Shown one piece after another: positions 52,533-62,930 of a stretch of 64,000 nucleotides of DNA. Location of the stretch: assembly GCA_015548865.1 (NCBI GenBank), contig JADMXW010000021.1:35273-99272 (forward strand), read 5' to 3'. The DNA is from Serratia marcescens. GTDB taxonomy: Bacteria > Pseudomonadota > Gammaproteobacteria > Enterobacterales > Enterobacteriaceae. The notes under the pieces were generated by a model. That model was not told the DNA's origin and did no database searches. It saw only the letters and a program-made list of their open reading frames with translations. How positions within the stretch are numbered: the first letter of the stretch is position 1; each line of letters opens with the position of its first letter. Both the position numbers and the translations under genes were made by a program.

Positions 52533-53327
52533 ATGGCTATATCAATAAAAACCCCTGAAGACATCGAGAAAATGCGCGTCGCTGGCCGTCTGGCTGCGGA
52601 AGTGCTGGAAATCATCGAACCCTATGTGGTTCCCGGCGTCAGCACCGCCGAACTGGATCGTATCTGTCATGACCATATCACCAACAAACAGCAGGCCGTT
52701 TCCGCCTGCCTCGGTTACCACGGTTTCCCAAAATCCGTATGTATCTCTATCAATGAAGTGGTGTGCCACGGTATTCCCAGCGAAGAGCGCCTGCTAAAAG
52801 ATGGCGATATCGTCAACATAGATGTCACCGTCATCAAAGATGGTTTTCACGGCGATACTTCCAAGATGTTTATCGCAGGAAAGCCCACCATTTTGGGTGA
52901 GCGCCTGTGCCGCATCACACAAGAGAGCCTCTATCTGGCGTTGAGAATGGTCAAGCCAGGCATCCGCCTGCGTGCGCTGGGTAAAGCCATACAAACGTTC
53001 GCGGAAAGCAATGACTTCTCCGTAGTGCGTGAATATTGCGGCCACGGTATTGGTCGTGGCTTCCACGAAGAACCTCAGGTACTGCATTACGATGCCGATG
53101 ACGGCGGTGTCGTCCTGCAACCGGGCATGGCATTCACCATTGAGCCAATGCTTAACGCTGGTGATTACCGCATCCGCACAATGAAAGATGGCTGGACGGT
53201 AAAAACCAAAGATCGCAGCTTGTCGGCGCAATACGAGCATACTATTGTGGTAACCGAAAACGGTTGCGAAATTATGACGCTGAGGAAAGACGATACTATC
53301 CCCAACATCATTTCGCACCCGGCATAA
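52533..53327 (+). CDS. map: Type I methionine aminopeptidase
   Basis: Map removes the N-terminal methionine from nascent proteins. The ATG at 52533 gives 264 residues as in E. coli (MAISIKTPEDIEKMRVAG). All five metal ligands fall at the E. coli numbers: Asp97, Asp108, His171, Glu204, Glu235, with substrate His79 in VVCHGIP. The frame opens 17 codons earlier without a convincing start. Divergent from rpsB, as in E. coli. Confidence 0.98.
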   Translation: MAISIKTPEDIEKMRVAGRLAAEVLEIIEPYVVPGVSTAELDRICHDHITNKQQAVSACLGYHGFPKSVCISINEVVCHGIPSEERLLKDGDIVNIDVTVIKDGFHGDTSKMFIAGKPTILGERLCRITQESLYLALRMVKPGIRLRALGKAIQTFAESNDFSVVREYCGHGIGRGFHEEPQVLHYDADDGGVVLQPGMAFTIEPMLNAGDYRIRTMKDGWTVKTKDRSLSAQYEHTIVVTENGCEIMTLRKDDTIPNIISHPA

Positions 53328-53333
53328 TGGCGC

Positions 53334-53395
53334 GCCAGCCCCAACAGGTACCTCCCGGCGGCGGCCAGAGATACCGTTAACAGGGCTGGCGTCAT
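53334..53395 (+). terminator. Long-stem hairpin between map and glnD
   Basis: GCCAGCCC at 53334-53341 pairs with GGGCTGGC at 53383-53390. The 41-base loop itself contains GGTA/TACC pairs, and a T-run (GTCATTTTT) follows. Probably a terminator for map, but the long loop is unusual. Confidence 0.5.
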
Positions 53396-53438
53396 TTTTA
53401 TGGCGTTCGCCAGGCAACGCTTTAAGGGCTGTGAATTT

Positions 53439-56120
53439 ATGAACGACAACAACGCTTTTCACTCCGCCGACGTGGTCACCGCTGATATACAGCCCCCCGC
53501 CTCTCCCCTGACCTACAGTGATAGCGATTTGGTCTGCTCAACGTTAAAGCAGTCTATGGAACGTTTCCAAACGTGGCTAAGCACTGAATTTCGTGCTGGG
53601 GTTGCTGCCGAAACGCTGATTACCGCCAGAACTTTTTTTATCGATCATCTGCTACAACGCTTGTGGCAGTTTTATGGTTTTGAATCTGCCGCACAAACAG
53701 CATTGGTCGCCGTTGGTGGATACGGGCGCGGAGAATTGCATCCGCTGTCAGATATTGACGTATTGGTGCTTAGCGGGCAGCCGCTGAGTGCTCATCAATC
53801 GCAGCAAGTGGGGGCGTTTATCACCCTGCTGTGGGATCTCAAACTGGAAGTCGGCCATAGCGTCCGTACACTGGATGAGTGCCTGCAAGAAGGCAAAGCC
53901 GACATCTCCGTTGCGACCAACCTTATTGAATCGCGCTTGATCTGTGGTGATGTAGCGCTGTTTCTCTCTTTGCAAAAACAGATTTTTAGCGAAGACTTCT
54001 GGCCTTCTGCCGCATTTTTTCCTGCAAAAATCGCCGAGCAGCAAGAGCGACATAAGCGCTACCACAGCACCAGCTACAATCTGGAGCCCGACATCAAAAG
54101 CAGTCCCGGCGGGCTGCGCGATATCCATACCCTGCTTTGGGTCGCCCGTCGTCATTTTGGCGCAACCTCACTTAACGAAATGGTGGGGTTTGGATTTCTG
54201 ACTGAAGCAGAACGCACCGAACTGAATGAATGTCAGAGTTTTCTGTGGCGCATTCGTTTTGCCCTGCACCTGATCCTGACGCGCTATGACAACCGCCTGC
54301 TGTTTGACCGGCAGCTCAACGTGGCACAGTTGCTGAATTATGGTGGAGAAGGTAACGCCCCCGTTGAGCACATGATGAAAGATTTCTATCGCGCGACGCG
54401 CCGCGTCAGCGAGCTTAATCATATGCTGCTGCAACTGTTCGATGAGGCCATCCTGGCGCTGGATGCCAGTGAAAAACCACGTGCGATTGATGAAGAATTT
54501 CAACTGCGTGGCAGCCTGATCGACCTGCGTGATGAAACGCTGTTCATGCAAAAACCAGAAGCCATTATGCGCATGTTTAGCACGATGGTACGCAACGATG
54601 AGATTACCGGCATCTACTCCACCACGCTGCGCCAATTGCGTCATGCGCGTCGCCATCTGGCACAACCGCTGTGTACCATTCCTGAAGCCCGGCACCTCTT
54701 TATGGCTATTTTGCGCCATCCGCATGCGGTAAACCGCGCGCTGCTTCCCATGCATCGACATAGCGTGCTAGAGGCTTATACGCCCCTGTGGAGCAATATC
54801 GTTGGGCAGATGCAGTTCGATCTGTTTCATGCCTATACCGTAGATGAGCACACGCTGCGCGTGCTGCTCAAACTGGAAAGCTTTGCTGACGAAGAGACGC
54901 GCGCACAGCATCCACTGTGCGTTGAACTGTATCCTCGCCTACCGCAGCCGGAGTTGCTGCTGCTTGCAGCGCTGTTTCATGACATTGCCAAAGGGCGCGG
55001 CGGCGATCACTCGGAATTGGGAGCGCAGGATGTGCTCGATTTTGCCGCCTTGCACCAGCTTAATTCTCGTGAAGCTCAACTGGTTTCCTGGTTGGTGCGC
55101 TGCCATCTATTGATGTCTGTCACCGCACAGCGTCGCGATATTCAAGATCCAGCGGTGATTCAGCAATTCGCCACTGAAGTGAAAAGTGAAACGCGCCTGC
55201 GCTATCTGGTCAGCCTCACAGTTGCTGATATCTGCGCCACCAACGAAACCTTGTGGAACAGTTGGAAACAGAGCCTGTTGCGTGAGCTCTATTTTGCCAC
55301 AGAGAAACAACTGCGACGCGGAATGCAAAACACACCGGATGTGCGCGACAGAGTGCGTCATCACCGCCTTCAGGCATTGGCGTTGTTGCGCATGGACAAT
55401 ATCGATGAAGAAGCACTGCACCCAATCTGGAGCCGCTGCCGCGCGGATTACTTTCTGCGCCACACCCCGAATCAACTAGCCTGGCATGCTCGCCATCTGG
55501 TTAAACACGATTTACATCAGCCGCTGGTGCTTATCAGTCATCAGGCAAGCCGTGGCGGAACAGAAATTTTCATCTGGAGTCCAGACCGGCCTTACTTGTT
55601 TGCCGCCGTGGCGGGCGAACTCGATCGCCGCAATCTGAGCGTGCATGACGCACAAATCTTCACCAGCCGCGATGGCATGGCGATGGACACCTTTATCGTA
55701 TTGGAACCTGATGGCAGCCCCGTTGCCCCAGATCGCCACGAATTTATTCGTCAGGCGCTGGCTCAGGCGTTAACGCAGCGAGATTACCAACATCCGCGCC
55801 CGCGCCGTGCTTCATCCAAGTTGCGCCATTTCAGCGTGCCCACGGAAGTCACCTTCCTGCCGACACACAATGACAGACGCAGCTATATGGAGCTGAGCGC
55901 GCTCGATCAACCGGGTCTACTGGCGCGCTTAGGTAAAGTCTTCGCCGATCTCAATGTCTCGTTGCATGGCGCACGAATTTCCACAATTGGCGAGCGGGTT
56001 GAAGACCTTTTTATCCTTGCAGACAAAGACAGACGCGCATTATCTCCGGAATTACGTCTTATCTTGCAACAACGGTTGACAGAAGCCCTCGACCCAAACG
56101 ATAAAGTAACCCTGAATTAA
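53439..56120 (+). CDS. glnD: Bifunctional uridylyltransferase/uridylyl-removing enzyme GlnD
   Basis: GlnD senses glutamine and adds or removes UMP on PII proteins. The 893-residue protein has the nucleotidyltransferase motif [20 protein letters not shown], an HD domain ([20 protein letters not shown]) for removal, and two C-terminal ACT domains ([40 protein letters not shown]). The ATG at 53439 has AAGGG upstream at ten bases; an ATG at 53400 lies too close to the map hairpin. E. coli GlnD has 890 residues. Confidence 0.97.
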   Translation: MNDNNAFHSADVVTADIQPPASPLTYSDSDLVCSTLKQSMERFQTWLSTEFRAGVAAETLITARTFFIDHLLQRLWQFYGFESAAQTALVAVGGYGRGELHPLSDIDVLVLSGQPLSAHQSQQVGAFITLLWDLKLEVGHSVRTLDECLQEGKADISVATNLIESRLICGDVALFLSLQKQIFSEDFWPSAAFFPAKIAEQQERHKRYHSTSYNLEPDIKSSPGGLRDIHTLLWVARRHFGATSLNEMVGFGFLTEAERTELNECQSFLWRIRFALHLILTRYDNRLLFDRQLNVAQLLNYGGEGNAPVEHMMKDFYRATRRVSELNHMLLQLFDEAILALDASEKPRAIDEEFQLRGSLIDLRDETLFMQKPEAIMRMFSTMVRNDEITGIYSTTLRQLRHARRHLAQPLCTIPEARHLFMAILRHPHAVNRALLPMHRHSVLEAYTPLWSNIVGQMQFDLFHAYTVDEHTLRVLLKLESFADEETRAQHPLCVELYPRLPQPELLLLAALFHDIAKGRGGDHSELGAQDVLDFAALHQLNSREAQLVSWLVRCHLLMSVTAQRRDIQDPAVIQQFATEVKSETRLRYLVSLTVADICATNETLWNSWKQSLLRELYFATEKQLRRGMQNTPDVRDRVRHHRLQALALLRMDNIDEEALHPIWSRCRADYFLRHTPNQLAWHARHLVKHDLHQPLVLISHQASRGGTEIFIWSPDRPYLFAAVAGELDRRNLSVHDAQIFTSRDGMAMDTFIVLEPDGSPVAPDRHEFIRQALAQALTQRDYQHPRPRRASSKLRHFSVPTEVTFLPTHNDRRSYMELSALDQPGLLARLGKVFADLNVSLHGARISTIGERVEDLFILADKDRRALSPELRLILQQRLTEALDPNDKVTLN

Positions 56121-56152
56121 TCATTGACTGACAGCACAGAAAGAGAAACAGG

Positions 56153-56977
56153 ATGCATCAATTACAAAACGTTATCGAAACCGCCTTTGAACGCCGTGCG
56201 GATATCACGCCAACCTCCGTGGACAGCGTAACCCGTGAAGCCGTTAATCAGGTAATTGGCTTATTGGACAGCGGCGCACTGCGCGTGGCGGAAAAAATCA
56301 ATGGCGAGTGGGTGACGCACCAATGGTTGAAAAAAGCGGTGCTGCTCTCTTTCCGTATTAATGACAACCAACTGATGGAAGGCACGGAAACCCGCTACTA
56401 CGACAAAGTGCCGATGAAATTTGCCGGTTATGATGAAGCACGCTTCAAGCAGGAGGGTTTCCGCGTTGTGCCACCCGCCAGCGTTCGTCAGGGAGCGTTC
56501 ATTGCCCGCAACACGGTGTTGATGCCATCTTATGTCAACATCGGCGCTTATGTAGATGAAGGCACCATGGTTGATACCTGGGCAACTGTCGGCTCTTGCG
56601 CACAAATCGGGAAAAACGTTCACCTCTCCGGCGGTGTCGGCATCGGTGGCGTATTGGAACCGTTGCAAGCCAACCCGACCATCATCGAAGACAACTGCTT
56701 TATCGGTGCACGCTCTGAAGTGGTAGAAGGCGTGATCGTGGAAGAGGGTTCCGTCATCTCCATGGGCGTGTTTATCGGCCAAAGCACCAAAATCTACGAT
56801 CGCGAAACCGGTGAAGTACATTACGGTCGCGTACCGGCAGGCTCTGTTGTCGTTTCCGGCAACCTGCCGTCGAAAGATGGCAGCTACAGCTTGTACTGTG
56901 CCGTGATCGTGAAAAAAGTGGACGCGAAAACCCGCGGTAAAGTGGGTATTAATGAGTTACTTCGCTCCATTGACTAA
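56153..56977 (+). CDS. dapD: Tetrahydrodipicolinate N-succinyltransferase
   Basis: DapD succinylates tetrahydrodipicolinate in lysine and diaminopimelate synthesis. 274 residues as in E. coli. The left-handed helix repeats include [20 protein letters not shown] and [20 protein letters not shown], ending [15 protein letters not shown]. Lies 32 bases after glnD. Confidence 0.98.
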   Translation: MHQLQNVIETAFERRADITPTSVDSVTREAVNQVIGLLDSGALRVAEKINGEWVTHQWLKKAVLLSFRINDNQLMEGTETRYYDKVPMKFAGYDEARFKQEGFRVVPPASVRQGAFIARNTVLMPSYVNIGAYVDEGTMVDTWATVGSCAQIGKNVHLSGGVGIGGVLEPLQANPTIIEDNCFIGARSEVVEGVIVEEGSVISMGVFIGQSTKIYDRETGEVHYGRVPAGSVVVSGNLPSKDGSYSLYCAVIVKKVDAKTRGKVGINELLRSID

Positions 56978-56987
56978 ACTGAACAAG

Positions 56988-57010
56988 GCGGGTCTTTTTA
57001 CCCGCTTTTT
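56988..57010 (+). terminator. dapD terminator
   Basis: GCGGGT, six bases, ACCCGC, TTTTT, starting 10 bases after the dapD stop. Confidence 0.88.
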
Positions 57011-57037
57011 CTTTACAACTCCCCAAAAGGTGGCGCC

Positions 57038-57427
57038 ATGTATGACAATCTAAAAAGCCTGGGTATTTCCCATCCCGATGAAATTGATCGCTATAGCCTG
57101 CGCCAAGAGGCCAGTAACGACATCCTGAAAATCTATTTTCGTAAGGATAAAGGGGAGTTTTTCGCCAAAAGCGTAAAATTTAAATATCCGCGCCAGCGTA
57201 AAACCATCGTTGCAGATAACAGCGGGCAAGGCTTTAAAGAGATCAACGAAATTAGCCCTAATCTGCGCTATGTGATCGACGAACTCGATCAGATTTGTCA
57301 ACGCGACCAGGTGGAAGTCGATCTGAAACGCAAAATCCTCGATGACCTGCGTCATTTGGAAAGCGTTGTAGCGAATAAAATCAATGAAATTGAAGCGGAT
57401 CTAGAAAAGCTGACCAAAGGGCGTTAA
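57038..57427 (+). CDS. yaeH: DUF3461 family protein YaeH
   Basis: The 129-residue protein is nearly identical in pattern to E. coli YaeH (128): [56 protein letters not shown] and a C-terminal coiled coil ([20 protein letters not shown]). Cytosolic, function unknown. It follows dapD as in E. coli and marks the end of that conserved block; the next genes belong elsewhere in E. coli. Confidence 0.94.
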   Translation: MYDNLKSLGISHPDEIDRYSLRQEASNDILKIYFRKDKGEFFAKSVKFKYPRQRKTIVADNSGQGFKEINEISPNLRYVIDELDQICQRDQVEVDLKRKILDDLRHLESVVANKINEIEADLEKLTKGR

Positions 57428-57456
57428 TGCGTTGAGCAGTTGAATCCACACTAAAA

Positions 57457-57473
57457 CGGAGCATATTGCTCCG
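57457..57473. terminator. Hairpin between converging yaeH and yqcA
   Basis: CGGAGC, five bases, GCTCCG. Leftward it is followed by TTTTAG, so it may end the yqcC-truC-yqcA transcript as well as yaeH. Confidence 0.55.
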
Positions 57474-57549
57474 CTTCAGACTGCTAACAAAGCCACTTTA
57501 TCCCGTCGTCCCCGTCGAAAGTCGGGGATCTCTGCCAGAGGCAACGCAC

Positions 57550-58005
57550 TTAACCGGCTTCCACCAACCCCGCCCATTGCTCTACCCATGGGCAAGAAAG
57601 CACTTCCGGTTCAGGGTGTTCTGTCGCATCAATCTGTAGTACATCCCCCACCCTCACGGCCCCCATCTCCTGCAGCAACGCGTCAAATTGCTGGCCCGCC
57701 CCGCAAAAATGAGGGTAGCTGCTGTCGCCCAGCGCAATTACGCCATAACGCAGTGCTGGCTGATGGCCGCCCTTTTCACGTAATGCAGCAAATAAAGGTG
57801 CGATGGAATCCGGCAAATCCCCTTGCCCGGTGGTTGATGTCACCACCAAAACATACTGCTCGCGGTACTCCAACCAGGATGACAGATCGGCATCTTCAAA
57901 CACGTTGACCTGATGGCCACGCTCGCTCAGTAGGTTCTCCGCTTCTTCTGCAACCAGCAATGCATTTCCATAAACCGTGCCAACAAAAATACCAATTTGC
58001 GCCAT
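57550..58005 (-). CDS. yqcA: Flavodoxin YqcA
   Basis: The ATG at 58005 (GGAG eight bases upstream) gives 151 codons less one, close to E. coli YqcA (149). The FMN phosphate loop is [15 protein letters not shown] at residues 8-22. [14 protein letters not shown] and [16 protein letters not shown] are the isoalloxazine loops. A MioC-like short flavodoxin, electron partner unknown. Last gene of yqcC-truC-yqcA. Confidence 0.92.
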   Translation of the reverse strand: MAQIGIFVGTVYGNALLVAEEAENLLSERGHQVNVFEDADLSSWLEYREQYVLVVTSTTGQGDLPDSIAPLFAALREKGGHQPALRYGVIALGDSSYPHFCGAGQQFDALLQEMGAVRVGDVLQIDATEHPEPEVLSCPWVEQWAGLVEAG

Positions 58006-58064
58006 GATGATGACTCCACGTGTAATGTATCGCTGCATGTCCGATAACGCCGCACCTACGCAAT

Positions 58065-58853
58065 TCAGACAGTACTGGAAAGGCCGTTATCCTGCCCCGA
58101 GTCCGGCGGAAACTCAACCCTTTCAACATCAGGGAGACTTCCTCGCCAGCCAAATTGTGTCATCACGCGCATCCAGTCGCTATCCAAACCAGCACGTAAC
58201 ACCAGGGGCTCTCCCGTTACAGGATGGCACAATGCCAACTGGCTGGCATGCAACATGAGCCTACCACAGCCAAAATGTGCTTCCATTGCTCGATTCTGGC
58301 GCAAATCACCGTGTTTTGAATCGCCTAAAATCGGGTGCCGCAAATGCGCCATATGACGGCGCAACTGATGTTTGCGCCCTGTCTGCGGCATCAACTCCAC
58401 CAAGCTGTATCGGGCCGTAGGATAACGCCCTACCGCCACCGGTTGCTCCACTTGAGCCAGAGAGCGGTAATGGGTAATAGCTGACTTCGGGGCTTTATCA
58501 CGCTGTGCCAGTTTGTCAGCCACTTTATCCAGCTCTTCGGTCAGCGCATAGTCGATGGTATCACTGCCTGAGAGGTAGCCACGAACGGCTGCATGGTAGG
58601 TTTTCTGAATCTGATGCAGCTCAAACTGTTGCGACAGTTGGTGTGCAATGTCGCTGGAAAGCCCCAATAGCAGAACGCCCGAGGTTGGCCTATCCAAACG
58701 ATGGACAGTGAAAACATGTTGGCCAATCTGATCGCGTAATGTCTGCATGATCACCACTTTTTCACGGCGATCCAGCCAACTGCGATGAACTAACCACCCT
58801 GCCGGTTTATTTATGGCGATCAAATGCTCATCCTGATACAGAATTTCAAGCAT
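58065..58853 (-). CDS. truC: tRNA pseudouridine(65) synthase
   Basis: TruC isomerises U65 in tRNA(Ile1) and tRNA(Asp). The ATG at 58853 (GGGAG upstream) lies in the end of yqcC and gives 262 residues (E. coli 260), starting [19 protein letters not shown]. The catalytic Asp54 is in [32 protein letters not shown] is the RluA-family C-terminal motif. Open frame upstream is not conserved. Confidence 0.96.
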   Translation of the reverse strand: MLEILYQDEHLIAINKPAGWLVHRSWLDRREKVVIMQTLRDQIGQHVFTVHRLDRPTSGVLLLGLSSDIAHQLSQQFELHQIQKTYHAAVRGYLSGSDTIDYALTEELDKVADKLAQRDKAPKSAITHYRSLAQVEQPVAVGRYPTARYSLVELMPQTGRKHQLRRHMAHLRHPILGDSKHGDLRQNRAMEAHFGCGRLMLHASQLALCHPVTGEPLVLRAGLDSDWMRVMTQFGWRGSLPDVERVEFPPDSGQDNGLSSTV

Positions 58854-59193
58854 CCAAATCTCCCTGCACATCGGCAGGTACAAACAGCGCATCCAACACA
58901 CGCAGTTTCGACAGCAGCGGCGCAATATCGCTAATGTCACCCGTCAAAGCTTCTTCAAAATAGGGCGTAATCACAAGCGCCTGGGGTAAAGAGACACCGC
59001 CATCGAGCATCGCGTGCAAACGGGGCAGCAGCACCCATTGCAACCACTGCTCAGCACTCATGGTGTCAAGACAGAAAGGCTCTGTGCTGGTAAACGCACT
59101 GGCTTGCGGCGGGGCGGATTGCCAAAACACACTTTCCCGTAACGTGCGTTCAATTTCCCATAAGGCGTGTCGAATCTGGTCTTGGTGCGTCAT
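58846..59193 (-). CDS. yqcC: DUF446 family protein YqcC
   Basis: The 115-residue helical protein (E. coli YqcC 109) has ALWEIERTLRESVFWQSAPP, TEPFCLDTMSAEQWLQWVLL and PRLHAMLDGGVSLPQALVIT. Function unknown. Overlaps truC by eight bases. Its neighbour csrB lies immediately upstream, as in E. coli. Confidence 0.92.
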   Translation of the reverse strand: MTHQDQIRHALWEIERTLRESVFWQSAPPQASAFTSTEPFCLDTMSAEQWLQWVLLPRLHAMLDGGVSLPQALVITPYFEEALTGDISDIAPLLSKLRVLDALFVPADVQGDLDA

Positions 59194-59335
59194 GCTTTCC
59201 TCTCACCTGGCTGCGTGGACGGCAAAGCATATCATTGAAGCAAGAGGAGCCCAACAGGCACGGGGCTGCAATGGAAACAGGACAGAAAACAGCGCCTGAA
59301 GAATGTTCCAAAAACGGGGCAGACACAAAAAAGTT

Positions 59336-59650
59336 GGGGGCACTGATATTCAGTGCCCCCGGTTCGTTTTATAGCTTTCCCGCTACACCACTGCTTCCCT
59401 GCTCATCCATGAAAACTTTTCCTTAGTGGTTATCCTAACCGGCTCTCCGTGCAAGCGTCCAACTTTCGTCCTGACCGTTCTCCCTGCATCCTCCGTGAAG
59501 ATATCCCTTTAGGCTCCTGCCCCACCGCCACTCCGTAACGGCTCTCAATCTCCTTCCTGGAGGTGTCCTTGGTTTCATCCTGAATCCGTTATCCTTCTTC
59601 ACCACATTTAGCGATAAAGTGATACATCCTGTAACCGGTTACTAAGATGT
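59336..59650 (-). ncRNA. csrB: CsrB/RsmB regulatory RNA that sequesters CsrA
   Basis: Read leftward, about 270 bases hold some 21 GGA motifs, many in CAGGAT-, AAGGA- or ACGGA-type loops, the CsrA binding signal. Several blocks match E. coli CsrB closely: AAGGACACCTCCAGGA, GGAAAAGTTTTCATGGATGA with GCAGGGA after it, and AAACGAACCGGGGGC just before the terminator. The terminator GGGGGCACTGA/TCAGTGCCCCC at 59336-59360 is followed by TTTTTT leftward. The locus lies between syd and yqcC as in E. coli. CsrB titrates CsrA and so controls secretion, motility and carbon flow. The 5' end is an estimate; rsmB of soft-rot bacteria can be longer. Confidence 0.93.
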
Positions 59651-59808
59651 ATTAAATGGCGACGAACAGCAAGACCCTGCTCAGATTTTTTCTTATATTT
59701 ACGCTGAAACCATTAATGCAAAGAAAAATATAATTTATTAATTATAAAGAAAAAAAGAACGAACTCTGTACATTCAGTGAGAAAAACACAGAGATATCTC
59801 ACAACAAA

Positions 59809-59826
59809 TGTAAGATATCTCTTACA
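59809..59826. promoter_or_regulatory. UvrY/GacA binding box upstream of csrB
   Basis: TGTAAG, six bases, CTTACA is an 18-base perfect match to the BarA-UvrY (GacS-GacA) upstream activating palindrome. It lies about 160 bases before the estimated csrB start, the usual distance, and just after the syd stop. An AT-rich tract, possibly bent by IHF, lies between. Confidence 0.88.
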
Positions 59827-59856
59827 CGCATATCCGCCAGATAGCGCGGGAAAAAA

Positions 59857-60405
59857 TCATTTTACTCTCGGTTGCAACTGTTGCAGGAACACAAATAGAG
59901 AGGGTGCCAGAACGCGATGTTCACGCGTCCCGAAGGTTTCAAGCCAGACTTCACCGCTCACATTGGATAACGAAATGAGCGCCATTTCTGACGCTGTCGT
60001 AGCCAAAAACAGCGTTGGTGGCAACTTAAGCCGCTTTTGCGTTAATAAATGCCCGATCAGGTTTTCCTGCATACGAACAAAATCATCTTCGCTCCACGAT
60101 TGCAGCAGCAGGCAGTCGATATCGTCAAAACGTGCCTCCATATCCCCGGCATATTGCGTGGTAAAAAAAGCAGTTGCATCGGGATGAAGCGCAATATCCA
60201 GCGCACGCGACACGCCTTCAAGCGTACTCGTCTCAGTCACAGGTTGTGGTGCCCAAAACACACGCACGCCGTCATTTTTCACCGCACAGGGTGAGGCAAT
60301 GCCATACAGCGCTTCACTGGCAGGCAAATGGTCATAGGCTTGCTGCCAGGCTGCCATGTAGCGTTGCGTAAACGCCAGAAGCGCTTGCTGTACATCGTCA
60401 TCCAT
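59857..60405 (-). CDS. syd: SecY-interacting protein Syd
   Basis: Syd is a peripheral membrane protein that binds SecY and helps monitor SecYEG quality. The ATG at 60405 gives 182 residues starting MDDDVQQALLAFTQRYMAAW. FFTTQYAGDMEARFDDIDCL, SWSEDDFVRMQENLIGHLLT and KRLKLPPTLFLAT match E. coli Syd (181). A GTG five codons upstream is a weaker start. Diverges from queF. Confidence 0.95.
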   Translation of the reverse strand: MDDDVQQALLAFTQRYMAAWQQAYDHLPASEALYGIASPCAVKNDGVRVFWAPQPVTETSTLEGVSRALDIALHPDATAFFTTQYAGDMEARFDDIDCLLLQSWSEDDFVRMQENLIGHLLTQKRLKLPPTLFLATTASEMALISLSNVSGEVWLETFGTREHRVLAPSLFVFLQQLQPRVK

Positions 60406-60473
60406 ACATTTTCTCTTCACTGGGCGAGTCGGTTACACTACTGAATATCGTTTTTACTTCGTAAAGGCACGTT

Positions 60474-61325
60474 ATGTCCACTTTTGATAAACAGGATGCA
60501 CTCAGTGCGTTACCGCTGGGAAAACCCACAGCTTACCACGACAGCTATGATGCAAGTTTATTACAAGCAGTCCCGCGTAGTTTAAACCGCGATCCATTGG
60601 GCATTGATGCAGATAACCTGCCATTTCACGGTGAAGATATCTGGACATTATATGAGCTTTCTTGGCTTGCCCCTAATGGGGTGCCACAGGTTGCTATAGG
60701 CGAAATGCATTTGCAGGCCGATAGTCCTAACCTTATTGAATCCAAAAGCTTCAAACTCTATCTGAACAGTTTCAATCAGACAGTATTTGAAAACTGGCAA
60801 CGGGTACAAGAGACGTTAACACGCGATCTGGCTGCTTGTGCGCAGGGTAATGTGAGCATCGCGCTTTTCTCGCTGGATACCTTCAAAGGGCAAACCCTGG
60901 GCCAGTTTCAAGGGGAATGCATTGACGGACTGGATATCCACATCGCAGACTATTCTTTTAATGCTGACTATCTCGCCACGGCTTGCCATGAGCTAAGCCC
61001 CATTGTTGAAGAAACACTGGTGAGCCATCTGCTTAAATCTAACTGTCTTATTACGCACCAACCAGATTGGGGCTCTGTACAAATTCACTATCGAGGCAAG
61101 CGCATCGACAGAGAAGCGCTATTGCGCTACATCGTTTCCTTTCGCCACCACAATGAGTTCCATGAGCAGTGTGTGGAGCGCATTTTCAACGACCTGATGC
61201 GCTTTTGCCAGCCAGAAGCACTGACGGTCTACGCGCGCTATACACGCCGGGGTGGATTGGACATCAATCCGTGGCGCAGCAACACCGACTTTATCGCAAA
61301 TACAGGTCGATTGCCTCGGCAATAG
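60474..61325 (+). CDS. queF: NADPH-dependent preQ0 reductase QueF
   Basis: QueF reduces the nitrile of preQ0 to the amine preQ1 in queuosine synthesis. The 283-residue bimodular type has the QueF motif [15 protein letters not shown] at 89-103 and the catalytic Cys191 and Asp198 in [14 protein letters not shown]. coli QueF has 282 residues. Divergent from syd; a 174-base gap without recognisable signals leads to ppnN. Confidence 0.97.
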   Translation: MSTFDKQDALSALPLGKPTAYHDSYDASLLQAVPRSLNRDPLGIDADNLPFHGEDIWTLYELSWLAPNGVPQVAIGEMHLQADSPNLIESKSFKLYLNSFNQTVFENWQRVQETLTRDLAACAQGNVSIALFSLDTFKGQTLGQFQGECIDGLDIHIADYSFNADYLATACHELSPIVEETLVSHLLKSNCLITHQPDWGSVQIHYRGKRIDREALLRYIVSFRHHNEFHEQCVERIFNDLMRFCQPEALTVYARYTRRGGLDINPWRSNTDFIANTGRLPRQ

Positions 61326-61499
61326 TGCGGGATGCGATACAATCTCGCCATCCAGCAGCGTCATTATTGGAAAAACTGATGCTATCAGGTTAAGGTGGAG
61401 TAACACCTAAAATCAGTGTCATGCATCTTGCCACCATGACAGCGACAAGGGGCAGCCTGGAAGTTTTGTTGTCATACACTGCGTTCTCAAGGAGTAAAA

Positions 61500-62864
61500 T
61501 TGATTACACATATCAGCCCGTTAGGGTCTATGGATTTGTTATCGCAGTTGGAAGTGGACATGTTGAAAAGCACGGCCAGCAGCGATCTTTACCGTTTATT
61601 CCGAAACTGTTCGCTTGCCGTGCTGAATTCCGGCAGCCAAACTGATAACAGTAAAGAGCTGTTATCTCGCTACGAAGATTTTGATATCAATGTGTTACGC
61701 CGTGAGCGCGGCGTGAAACTGGAATTGGTTAACCCACCGGAAGAAGCCTTTGTCGATGGCGACATTATCCGTTCGCTACAGGCTAACCTGTTCGCCGTAT
61801 TGCGTGACATTTTGTTTGTTAACGGGCAAATCACCTCAGCAGGTCGCTACCAGAACCTGAATCTGGAAAACAGCGCCCATATTACCAATCTGGTGTTTTC
61901 CATCCTGCGCAATGCGCGCGCGCTGCACGTTGGTGAAGAACCCAACATGGTTGTCTGCTGGGGTGGCCACTCCATCAATGAAACCGAATATCTCTATGGC
62001 CGAAAAGTGGGCAGCCAGTTGGGGTTACGCGAGCTAAACATCTGTACCGGTTGTGGTCCCGGCGCAATGGAAGCCCCCATGAAGGGAGCCGCCGTCGGCC
62101 ACGCGCAGCAGCGCTATAAAGACGGCCGTTTTATTGGCATGACAGAACCCTCAATCATCGCCGCCGAGCCGCCGAACCCGCTGGTCAATGAACTTATCAT
62201 CATGCCAGATATCGAAAAACGTCTCGAAGCCTTCGTCCGTATTGGGCACGGTATCATTATTTTTCCCGGCGGTGTGGGTACGGCTGAAGAGTTTCTCTAC
62301 CTCTTGAGCATCATGATGAATCCGGAAAACAGCGAGCAGGTTCTGCCGATCATCCTGACTGGGCCGGAGGAGAGCGCCGATTATTTCCATGTTCTTGATG
62401 AATTTATCATCATGACCCTGGGCCGTCAGGCCCGCCGTTACTACTCCATTATCATCAATGATGCGGCAGAAGTAGCGCGTCAGATGAAAAAAGCGATGCC
62501 GCAGGTGAAAGAACATCGTCGCCATACTGGTGATGCTTATAGTTTCAATTGGTCATTACGCATCGCACCCGATCTGCAATTGCCGTTTGAGCCCACTCAC
62601 GAGAATATGGCAAACCTCAATTTGCATCCCAATCAGGAACCTGAAGCCCTGGCGTCTGCGTTGCGCAAAGCGTTTTCCGGTATCGTGGCTGGCAACGTTA
62701 AAGAAATTGGGATTCAGGCAATCGAGGAGCATGGTCCATATAAAATCCACGGCGATGCGCAACTGATGCAAAGCATGGATAAGCTGCTGCAAAGATTCGT
62801 CGCTCAGCAAAGGATGAAGCTACCAGGCAGTGCTTATACGCCCTGCTATGAAATCTGCACTTGA
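61500..62864 (+). CDS. ppnN: Pyrimidine/purine nucleotide 5'-monophosphate nucleosidase PpnN
   Basis: PpnN (YgdH) hydrolyses nucleoside monophosphates to ribose 5-phosphate and base and is activated by ppGpp. The 454-residue protein starts at a TTG with AAGGAG five bases upstream, and the E. coli gene has the same N-terminus ([11 protein letters not shown]). The LOG-type Rossmann domain has [20 protein letters not shown] and the catalytic [16 protein letters not shown]. The C-terminal domain ends [14 protein letters not shown]. Confidence 0.97.
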   Translation: MITHISPLGSMDLLSQLEVDMLKSTASSDLYRLFRNCSLAVLNSGSQTDNSKELLSRYEDFDINVLRRERGVKLELVNPPEEAFVDGDIIRSLQANLFAVLRDILFVNGQITSAGRYQNLNLENSAHITNLVFSILRNARALHVGEEPNMVVCWGGHSINETEYLYGRKVGSQLGLRELNICTGCGPGAMEAPMKGAAVGHAQQRYKDGRFIGMTEPSIIAAEPPNPLVNELIIMPDIEKRLEAFVRIGHGIIIFPGGVGTAEEFLYLLSIMMNPENSEQVLPIILTGPEESADYFHVLDEFIIMTLGRQARRYYSIIINDAAEVARQMKKAMPQVKEHRRHTGDAYSFNWSLRIAPDLQLPFEPTHENMANLNLHPNQEPEALASALRKAFSGIVAGNVKEIGIQAIEEHGPYKIHGDAQLMQSMDKLLQRFVAQQRMKLPGSAYTPCYEICT

Positions 62865-62874
62865 TATCACTCTG

Positions 62875-62897
62875 GCGGGAAAATCGGATTTTCCCGC
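62875..62897 (+). terminator. Hairpin between ppnN and xni
   Basis: GCGGGAAAATC, one base, GATTTTCCCGC, a near-perfect palindrome ten bases after ppnN. No separate T-run follows, so it may be a processing site or weak terminator. Confidence 0.45.
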
Positions 62898-62930
62898 TAC
62901 CCTCACCACGCTTCGAGCCGGGACTGCCTG

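Noticed and set aside
52794..53462. 222-codon open frame antisense to map
   Set aside because: Overlaps map, whose five metal ligands are intact; no motif or start signal.
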